Assembly: GCA_963754955.1 (NCBI GenBank)
Contig: CAVWHY010000012.1
Span: forward strand, 1,240,001-1,304,000
Length of the DNA: 64,000 nucleotides
Reading direction: 5' to 3'
Source of the DNA: CAVQJU01 sp963754955
GTDB lineage: Bacteria; Acidobacteriota; Vicinamibacteria; Vicinamibacterales; CAVVIG01
Shown: one piece after another, positions 58,253-64,000 of the stretch
How the letters are laid out: every line of letters starts with the position of its first letter
Position numbering within the stretch: position 1 is the first letter of the stretch
Notes under the pieces: generated by a model
Database searches by the model: none
What the model was told of the DNA's origin: nothing
Seen by the model: only the letters and a program-made list of their open reading frames with translations
Made by a program: the position numbers and the translations under genes

Positions 58253-59059
58253 CTAGGCCAGACGGCGCCTGAGCGTCAGGGCGAACCCCAGCGCAAGCGA
58301 CAACGCGCTCGCGAGCAACACGAGTGGCCACGAACTGGCCGTCTTCGGCAGCGTGCGGGCGGCCGACGCCGACTGCGTGGAAGAACCACTGGATCCCGAT
58401 GGTGCCGTGGAACTCGGGGGTGCCGTGGTCCGCGACGAGGCCGCGGAGCCCGTGGATGACGCGGAGCGGGCCGGCGCCGCCGCCGGTGCCGCCGCCGCTG
58501 GTGCTCCTCCTCCGGAAGCCTTGGCCGCCGCGAGGGTCGCGTTCACCTCACGCTGTGTCATGACTTTCGGCGGCAGCGAGGTGATGATGACTGCGCTCAG
58601 CCGATCGCCTTCACGGAGCTCCGACAGCTCCACCGGTTGTCCGTCGCGAACGATCTTCACGCCGCGCTTGTCGACGTCTCCCTGCGTGAAGCTCTTCACG
58701 CCCTCGCCCGTCCGGACGATGATGCCGGCGCTGGACTTCACCACGACCTGGCCGTTCTTCACTTCGGTGACCGTTACTGGCGTGACCGTGGTTCGCGTCG
58801 TGATCGTGGCCGTACCCTTCATGCCCGGCTTGAGCTCGTGCACGGACATCTGCTGCCCGTTGACGGTGAAGCGGAAATCATCAGGAACCGTCAGCTCTCT
58901 CGTGCCTTCCGGCAGCCTGACGTCCAGCTGATTGCCGTACACCGCGAGAACCTCGAAGTTCTTTGTCTGCGACGACGTCGTCGTCTGCGCCGGTGACGTG
59001 ACGGCGGTCAAACAGACCATCGCCGCAGCCATCGCCATTCCAGTTGTTGCACGTGACAT
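58253..59059 (-). CDS. Exported protein with LPKTA sortase sorting signal
   Basis: A 268-residue protein: signal peptide (MAMAAAMVCLTAVTSPAQ), a mature domain of about 130 residues rich in beta strands, and an Ala/Ser/Pro/Thr-rich stalk of about 60 residues. It ends with LPKTASSWPLVLLASALSLAL followed by RRRLA. LPxTA, a hydrophobic segment and a basic tail make a complete cell-wall sorting signal. GGAGAG four nt upstream supports ATG 59059. The sortase gene ends 15 nt before it on the same strand and is its probable partner. Finding this in a Gram-negative-type genome is unusual. Confidence 0.85.
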   Translation of the reverse strand: MSRATTGMAMAAAMVCLTAVTSPAQTTTSSQTKNFEVLAVYGNQLDVRLPEGTRELTVPDDFRFTVNGQQMSVHELKPGMKGTATITTRTTVTPVTVTEVKNGQVVVKSSAGIIVRTGEGVKSFTQGDVDKRGVKIVRDGQPVELSELREGDRLSAVIITSLPPKVMTQREVNATLAAAKASGGGAPAAAAPAAAPARSASSTGSAASSRTTAPPSSTAPSGSSGSSTQSASAARTLPKTASSWPLVLLASALSLALGFALTLRRRLA

Positions 59060-59074
59060 AACACTCTCCATTTT

Positions 59075-59773
59075 CTAAGCTCTGCGCCACCATTTACGAG
59101 ATGAAAGAAGATCCGGATATCCAGATAAACCGCCGGGTGAGAACGCCACGCTCCCGCCCGCTCGCACTGCACGGACGATGAATCGCCGGGGCGCGGAGCC
59201 GACGTAGTAGAAGGGATAACAAGTGACCAGCGTGAGCGCGCGCGCCGGCGTATCGTCCAGCACGGAGACGTCGTCCGGGTCGACCACCCACGTCCGCTCG
59301 ACGCGATACGAATCCTTCCCGTCGATCGTGTCGAGCTCAATGACATCGCCCTCGACGATGTCCTTCAATCCCCGGAAGAAACCGTCACGGTGCCCGGCGA
59401 TGCCGGTGTTTCCGTCGGTCCCCGGTTTGGCCGTGCCCTCGATGTGACCGACCGCGCGGTCGAGCGTTCGATCGGCGGTGCCGGGAAGGACCGCGGCCTC
59501 GAGATGAATCTTCGGGATGCGGAGCACCGCGAGCGGAGCAGGCGACGGATCGCTCAGTGCCTTGCGCCAGGCGGCGATGCGATGCAGAGACCAGAGGGAC
59601 TGGTCGGGCGTACCCGGATGGGGCGCCGCCGACTTGAGCGCGGCGAAACGCTCCAGGTTGTCGCGGGTTGAGCTGGCGACCCCGATTTGGAACACGCCCC
59701 ACACGCCCAAGCCGGCCAGGCCAAGCATCCAGCAGGCGATCTCGACGACCAGCAACCGGCGATGTGTGTTCAT
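59075..59773 (-). CDS. Class D-like sortase
   Basis: A 232-residue transpeptidase with one N-terminal membrane segment (VVEIACWMLGLAGLGVWGVF). The catalytic triad of sortases is present: His in NTGIAGHRDGFF, Cys in LTLVTCYPFYYVG and Arg in APRRFIV. The short TLVTCYPF pattern and LPKTA substrate fit class D enzymes, some of which recognise LPxTA. It is first in a two-gene operon with its presumed substrate. In a diderm cell the acceptor is unknown (peptidoglycan, or another pilin-like subunit). Confidence 0.88.
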   Translation of the reverse strand: MNTHRRLLVVEIACWMLGLAGLGVWGVFQIGVASSTRDNLERFAALKSAAPHPGTPDQSLWSLHRIAAWRKALSDPSPAPLAVLRIPKIHLEAAVLPGTADRTLDRAVGHIEGTAKPGTDGNTGIAGHRDGFFRGLKDIVEGDVIELDTIDGKDSYRVERTWVVDPDDVSVLDDTPARALTLVTCYPFYYVGSAPRRFIVRAVRAGGSVAFSPGGLSGYPDLLSSRKWWRRA

Positions 59774-60006
59774 GATTTGCCGAGCCGGGGGCGCGCAGCC
59801 TGTCGGAGGCCATCACGAGCGGCAGTTGGCAGTACACCGAAAAGTGCAGACGGCGTACCGTGAGGCGAAGGAGGGAGTAAGGCCGGATTTATTGGGAATT
59901 TATCAACGTCGCCGGTTTTCCGGCGATCCGGCCGTGCTGTGGCATCCGACCTGTCGGAGCAGGTCCGAACTGCCGTACTTGAATCGCGGTCGCCGCCGCG
60001 CGTGTG
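59774..60006. other. Gap upstream of the sortase gene, with one hairpin
   Basis: 233 bp without a credible gene. A TCGCCGG-TTTT-CCGGCGA hairpin lies at 59909-59926, past the 3' end of the secreted-protein gene, and could terminate it. I see no sigma-54 promoter or CGACA repeat. Confidence 0.5.
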
Positions 60007-60915
60007 TCAGTCGATCTTCACTCGACGCCGGAACTGTTGATTCTCGTTACAGATGAACTCGATGAGCTCGTTGTCCACCATCACCTGCTGGTTGATCCGC
60101 ACGGTGAAGGGCTTCGTATACGCCTTGGGATCTTCGATCGTGAGATCGATTTCGAGCTTGCCGAACGTCGGGCGGCGGAAGCGCTCGGTGAATTTCACCT
60201 CGTTGCTGTGAGGGCTGCCGTTGACGTCCAGCCAGCCGTCGAACGTGCCCATCTCGGCGCCCCTGACGTTGTTCGTTTCGACGACGAGCGTGTCGCCTTC
60301 CCAGCGCCCCACCGAATAGCCGTACCACCACGGTTGCGGCTCGCCGAGCGGCGGCAGCTTGCGTCCATCCGTGTGGATGAAGCGCAGCCCGTAGTTGGAC
60401 TCATACGCGATCGCGAGAAGCTTGGGCGTCTGGATGATCTGCCGCGGGTCCGGGTGCGTGTGGAGCGGGTGAATGCCGAGCGGCAGGCAGTTCGCGTCCG
60501 GGTTGTTGACGCTGTTGGTGGCCATGCGCTGCTTTTTGATCTCCGCCGCCCAGGGCGTCAGCGGCAGGCCGTCCTTGAGGTTCGTCCCGATGTCCCAGAA
60601 CGCCGCGACGGGCGGCGAGGTCGGATCGGTGGCGACAGGAGCAGGCGCAGGGGGCGCGCCGCGACCGCGTCCCGCCGCCTGATTACCGCCGTCGAAGAGC
60701 CCGGCCAGCTGGGCCGGTACCGGATCCCGATCGGTTCTTCGCCAGACGCCGGAGAGGTCGGGCTTCCCGTCGGCCATGCGAGGCGGAGGCGCGTCGAGCC
60801 GCGGCTGTCCCTTCGCGTCCCTCGGGACCCCGGCTTCTTCATGCTTGGGCCACTGCGCCGCGACGGACACCGAACACGCCACGGCAATGGCCATGGCCTT
60901 CAAGATCTTCTTCAT
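60007..60915 (-). CDS. Exported protein of unknown function
   Basis: A 302-residue protein with a signal peptide (MKKILKAMAIAVACSVSVAAQ). The mature N-terminus contains PRMADGKPDLSGVW, a phrase repeated in many acidobacterial exported proteins. The rest is beta-rich with several Trp/Tyr-containing strands (GRWEGDTLVVETNNV, FTERFRRP). The family is abundant in this phylum but has no assigned function. ATG 60915 has AGGTG six nt upstream; a GTG 6 nt earlier is possible. Confidence 0.75.
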   Translation of the reverse strand: MKKILKAMAIAVACSVSVAAQWPKHEEAGVPRDAKGQPRLDAPPPRMADGKPDLSGVWRRTDRDPVPAQLAGLFDGGNQAAGRGRGAPPAPAPVATDPTSPPVAAFWDIGTNLKDGLPLTPWAAEIKKQRMATNSVNNPDANCLPLGIHPLHTHPDPRQIIQTPKLLAIAYESNYGLRFIHTDGRKLPPLGEPQPWWYGYSVGRWEGDTLVVETNNVRGAEMGTFDGWLDVNGSPHSNEVKFTERFRRPTFGKLEIDLTIEDPKAYTKPFTVRINQQVMVDNELIEFICNENQQFRRRVKID

Positions 60916-61020
60916 GTGCACCTCGCGGCTGATTCCTGCGGCAAGTCTACTTTCGTCGCGGTCCCTGTCAAGCGGCGCGCGGCGGCTGACTCTGCGAATG
61001 GCCCGTGGCGACTTTGCCGG

Positions 61021-62292
61021 TCACTTCCTGAACACGGTTTCGTAGCGCAGCGGGGCGCCGTCCCGCCACGGGTGATAGGTGTTGCTGAACTCGATGCGCT
61101 CACCGAGCGGCGGATGATCGGCGCGCCACAGCTTATACAGCGGTCCCGGCCAGGGGTTCCCGAGCGCGTCCTCCTGCAGCTTCACGAACGCGGTCCCCGC
61201 GCTGTGATTGGTCTGCGTGATCTCGAGACCGAAACGATCTGCTTCATGTTCGAGGTGACGGCTGAGGGCGAGTGGCACCGGCGCGAATACCAGCGAGAAC
61301 ACGTTGGTGACGAGCAGCAGCAACGGCAGCGACGCTACATCGGCGATATCGGAGAACCCGAACCGGTGCGCCCAGCGCGCCACGATCGCGTCCATTGTCC
61401 TGTAGGCCGCGTAGAGCAGGACGAGGATCAGCAGCGATGACGCTGCCACCATCTGCCAGACATGCCCGAGGACGTAATGCCCCATTTCGTGACCCATCAC
61501 GAAAAGGAGCTCGCGATCGTCCATGCGCGCGATGATCGTGTCCCACAGGACGATCCGCTTGGTCTGCCACAGACCGGCGACGTACGCATTGAGCGTTTTG
61601 GTGTCGACGCTCTTGTTGACCTCGAAAACGCGGCTGCCTTCGATGCCCGCCCGATCCGCGAGCGCGAGGATCCTGGCCTCGAGCGTCTTGTCGCGCATCG
61701 GCTCGAACTTGTTGAAGAGCGGCGCGATCCAGATCGGCGCGACGAGATTGGCGACGACGATGAACGGGATGGCGGCAGCAGCCGTGTACAGCCACCATCG
61801 CCGCGGGCTCTTGCGCAGCAGGAGATAGGGCACCCACAGGAACAGCCCGCCGGCCGCGCAGGTGACGGCCAGCGTGGTCAGCGAATCGGTCCACCATTTC
61901 ATCAGCGTCTGATTGGAGAGACCGTAGTCATGCTGGCGAACGAACTCTTCGTAGTAGGTGAGCGGCAGCGTGACGACGGAGGTGACGATTGTGAACAGCG
62001 CAAAGTAGACAACGATCGTGAAGAACCAGTTGCGCCCGATCAGCCGGGCCCACGTGCGCAGGCCGGCGGACGCGCCACTGAAGAGGATGGCGGCGAGCAG
62101 CACGATCGACAGCACCTGGTCGAGCACCCACAATCGATTGCCGCTCGTGTAGTAGCGAAGCGCCGTTGGTGTCGCCGCCGGCACAGCGACCGGTGTCGCT
62201 TCGCGGACGGATGCCGGCGCCGGTCTCGCGGGTGGCGTGCCGGCAGGCTGCAATACGTTGAGCGCGATCGCGAGCGCGAACGCCGAAAACAT
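61021..62292 (-). CDS. M48 peptidase, Ste24/CAAX protease type
   Basis: A 423-residue integral membrane zinc protease. Several hydrophobic segments surround HEMGHY (zinc-binding HExxH) and EHEADRFGLEI, which supplies the third ligand; VFEVNKSVDTKTLNAYVAG is a conserved stretch of the Ste24 group. The N-terminus from ATG 62292 is a signal-like segment followed by a Pro/Ala-rich linker. In bacteria such enzymes degrade misfolded membrane proteins. It is divergent from the M20 amidohydrolase gene. Confidence 0.93.
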   Translation of the reverse strand: MFSAFALAIALNVLQPAGTPPARPAPASVREATPVAVPAATPTALRYYTSGNRLWVLDQVLSIVLLAAILFSGASAGLRTWARLIGRNWFFTIVVYFALFTIVTSVVTLPLTYYEEFVRQHDYGLSNQTLMKWWTDSLTTLAVTCAAGGLFLWVPYLLLRKSPRRWWLYTAAAAIPFIVVANLVAPIWIAPLFNKFEPMRDKTLEARILALADRAGIEGSRVFEVNKSVDTKTLNAYVAGLWQTKRIVLWDTIIARMDDRELLFVMGHEMGHYVLGHVWQMVAASSLLILVLLYAAYRTMDAIVARWAHRFGFSDIADVASLPLLLLVTNVFSLVFAPVPLALSRHLEHEADRFGLEITQTNHSAGTAFVKLQEDALGNPWPGPLYKLWRADHPPLGERIEFSNTYHPWRDGAPLRYETVFRK

Positions 62293-62372
62293 CCGCGCTA
62301 GTGTCGCACAGCGGCGGCCGCTATTATCGGCGAGCGATCCCAGTGGGGTCGCGGTAAACAGAGGGAGACCAC

Positions 62373-63614
62373 GTGAGCGCACGCGATGTGATTGCCAACC
62401 TTCGCGCCCTGGCGGCGCGGACGAGCGACGCCCATGGCGCCCAGCGTGTCGCGTGGGGTCCGGTGTGGCGTGACGCACGCGCCTGGCTCGGCGACCTGCT
62501 GGCTGAAGAGGGGCTGCGCGCGGAGCCCGACCTCGCCGGCAACGGCTGGATTACGGTGCCGGGCAAACGCCCGGATACCGTGATCATCGGCGGCCACCTC
62601 GACTCCGTGCCGAACGGCGGCTGGCTCGACGGCCCGCTCGGCGTACTGGCGGGGCTTGAGGCACTCCGCCGGTTCAGGGGCGCCACCCCGCCCGTCACGC
62701 TGGCCGTCGTGGACTTCGCCGACGAAGAGGGCGCCCGTTTCTCGCGCAGCCTGCTGGGGTCGTCGGGCGCGAGCGGCAGTCTCGTGCCTGACAGCGTGCG
62801 CAGCCTGGCGGACCGACAGGGCGTGCGGCTCCCTGACGCGCTGGCCGAAAACGGTGTCGACCTGAATCGGATGCCCGAGGCGCGCCGGGCCCTCGACGGG
62901 CGCCGCCCGCGCGCCTACCTCGAACTCCACATCGAGCAGGGACCCGTGCTCGAGGCGATGGGACGATCCACGGGTGTGGTGATCGGCACCTACGGTGTCG
63001 AGCGCCACGTGCTGCGGTTCGTCGGCCAGGCGGCGCACTCGGGCTCGACGCCGATCGCGATGCGGCGCGACGCGTTCCTCGCGGCCGCCGAGACGGCGCT
63101 CGCCTGCCGCGAGATCGCACGCCGCCATTCGACGTCTGCCGTCGGGATGGTGTGCACCGTGGGGACGGTCTCGGTGGAGCCGGGGATTGTGACCGCGGTG
63201 CCGGGCGTCTGCGAGATCGCGCTGGATCAGCGGGCGCTCGACCCCGGCACGTTGCGGCAGGCACTGGCGGACGCGCACGAGGCCGCGGCGCGAGCCGCCG
63301 CGGCGAACGGCGTCACGGCTGAGTGGCGGCATCTGTGGCGCATCGAGCCTTGTCAGTTCGATCCGCGTCTGGTCGATCTGTGCGGCGCCGCCGTGCAGGA
63401 GGCGACAGGACACGCACCACGACTGCCGTCCGGACCGCTGCACGACGCCGTCGAGATGGGACGCATCATGCCCGCCGTGATGATGTTCGCCCGTTCAGCC
63501 AACGGCCTGTCGCACTGCAAGGAGGAAGACACGCCGGAAGCCGACCTCGAGGTCACGATCGACGCGTTCATGCGATTGGTCGACAAGACGGTCGCGGCGG
63601 TCGCGGCGGAATAG
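62373..63614 (+). CDS. M20-family amidohydrolase, AllC/HyuC type (N-carbamoyl amino acid or allantoate hydrolase)
   Basis: A 413-residue cytoplasmic zinc enzyme. GGHLDSVPNGGWLDGPLGV gives the zinc His and Asp, DFADEEGARF the catalytic Glu pair, ELHIEQGPVLEAMG and AHSGSTPIAMRRDAF the dimer-domain motifs. The C-terminal ANGLSHCKEEDT carries the last ligand. The pattern is that of the Zn-dependent hydrolase group (N-carbamoyl-L-amino acid hydrolase, allantoate amidohydrolase, ureidoglycolate or beta-ureidopropionase-like). The GTG start 62373 follows GAGGGAG. It ends 39 nt before an MFS gene, so they are probably co-transcribed. Confidence 0.9.
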   Translation: MSARDVIANLRALAARTSDAHGAQRVAWGPVWRDARAWLGDLLAEEGLRAEPDLAGNGWITVPGKRPDTVIIGGHLDSVPNGGWLDGPLGVLAGLEALRRFRGATPPVTLAVVDFADEEGARFSRSLLGSSGASGSLVPDSVRSLADRQGVRLPDALAENGVDLNRMPEARRALDGRRPRAYLELHIEQGPVLEAMGRSTGVVIGTYGVERHVLRFVGQAAHSGSTPIAMRRDAFLAAAETALACREIARRHSTSAVGMVCTVGTVSVEPGIVTAVPGVCEIALDQRALDPGTLRQALADAHEAAARAAAANGVTAEWRHLWRIEPCQFDPRLVDLCGAAVQEATGHAPRLPSGPLHDAVEMGRIMPAVMMFARSANGLSHCKEEDTPEADLEVTIDAFMRLVDKTVAAVAAE

Positions 63615-63653
63615 ACCCGGCGCTGCGCCGGGACCGTGACACAATCGCGCGGC

Positions 63654-64000
63654 GTGCCGACCGAGTCCAGCAACCGTCGCGGCGTCGTCGGTCTGCTCGT
63701 CCTGCTCTTTGCGATCACGTACCTCGATCGCGTCTGCATCTCGGTGGCGGGGCCGCGCATGCAGGAGGACCTGGGGATCGACGCCATCGGGTGGGGATGG
63801 GTCACCGGCATGTTCACCCTCGCCTATTGTCTCTTCGAGATTCCGACGGGCATGCTGGGCGACCGCATCGGGCCGCGGCGCGTGCTGACGCGGATCGTTC
63901 TGTGGTGGTCGGCGTTCACCGCCCTCACGGGAGCGATGACCAGCTACTACCCGCTGCTGCTCACGAGGTTCCTGTTCGGCGCGGGCGAAGCCGGCGCCTT
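63654..64000 (+). CDS. MFS transporter, anion:cation symporter-like (N-terminal part; runs off the window)
   Basis: An open frame from GTG 63654 to the right edge, 115 complete codons visible. It begins with the helix VVGLLVLLFAITYLDRVCIS and contains FEIPTGMLGDRIGPRRVL, the conserved loop between helices 2 and 3 of the major facilitator family; the ACS (hexuronate/organic anion) subgroup is favoured. The neighbouring amidohydrolase suggests import of its substrate. The remainder is outside the window. Confidence 0.85.
   Translation, partial: MPTESSNRRGVVGLLVLLFAITYLDRVCISVAGPRMQEDLGIDAIGWGWVTGMFTLAYCLFEIPTGMLGDRIGPRRVLTRIVLWWSAFTALTGAMTSYYPLLLTRFLFGAGEAGA

Overview
This is a high-GC chromosomal window from a Gram-negative soil-type bacterium, most likely Acidobacteriota of the Vicinamibacteria type. 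The reasons are the DUF1592 cytochrome paired with a DUF1552 protein, large Oar-like TonB receptors with an N-terminal carboxypeptidase-regulatory domain, an ECF sigma factor next to a TPR-bearing Ser/Thr kinase, many secreted peptidases, and short intergenic palindromes that read VVQAFRPA when translated. The taxonomy is inferred from gene content only.

Region 1 (1-15010, plus strand) is one tightly coupled operon whose start lies outside the window. It encodes a molybdenum hydroxylase (FAD subunit tail, 2Fe-2S subunit, and a Moco subunit split into two genes), a maleate isomerase/Asp-Glu racemase relative, a complete branched-chain-amino-acid-type ABC importer, the fused Fo synthase FbiC, a fold-type II PLP enzyme, a two-subunit family I CoA-transferase and, just downstream, an F420-type LLM oxidoreductase. 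It looks like an uptake and degradation route that uses coenzyme F420; the substrate cannot be read from the sequence. Region 2 (14962-19475, minus strand) converges on it and supplies the rest of F420 metabolism: M20 peptidase, F420:NADP oxidoreductase, CofE, CofD and CofC. Three of the five biosynthetic steps are in proteins carrying in-frame insertions of simple repeats.

Region 3 (19476-33144) holds a TonB receptor, a DUF1592 cytochrome with a DUF1552 protein, an exported ankyrin protein, three small c'-like cytochromes and a sigma-54 activator. Four close matches to the sigma-54 -24/-12 promoter lie before the M20-F420 operon, the TonB receptor, the DUF1592 operon and the activator itself. 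Each lies within about 100-330 bp of two or more copies of an inverted repeat, CGACA-N4-TGTTCAT. I read this as a local sigma-54 regulon joining F420 metabolism to an outer-membrane/periplasmic module. It is the most interesting signal in the window.

Region 4 (33160-46140): an M28 glutamate carboxypeptidase II-like peptidase, FAD oxidoreductase, Uma2 protein, gltX with tRNA-Gln(CTG) just downstream, secreted unknowns, a 13-cysteine metallothionein-like peptide, and a TonB receptor/di-heme peroxidase-like pair. Region 5 (46322-56896): Ser/Thr kinase with ECF sigma factor, M61 peptidase, tri-heme cytochrome with NAD-dependent epimerase, and an XRE-STAND regulator with an alpha/beta hydrolase. 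Region 6 (56933-64000): VOC protein, aquaporin Z, an LPKTA-anchored surface protein with its own class D-like sortase, a secreted unknown, an M48 peptidase, an M20 amidohydrolase and the start of an MFS transporter. No CRISPR array, rRNA, insertion sequence or prophage was seen.
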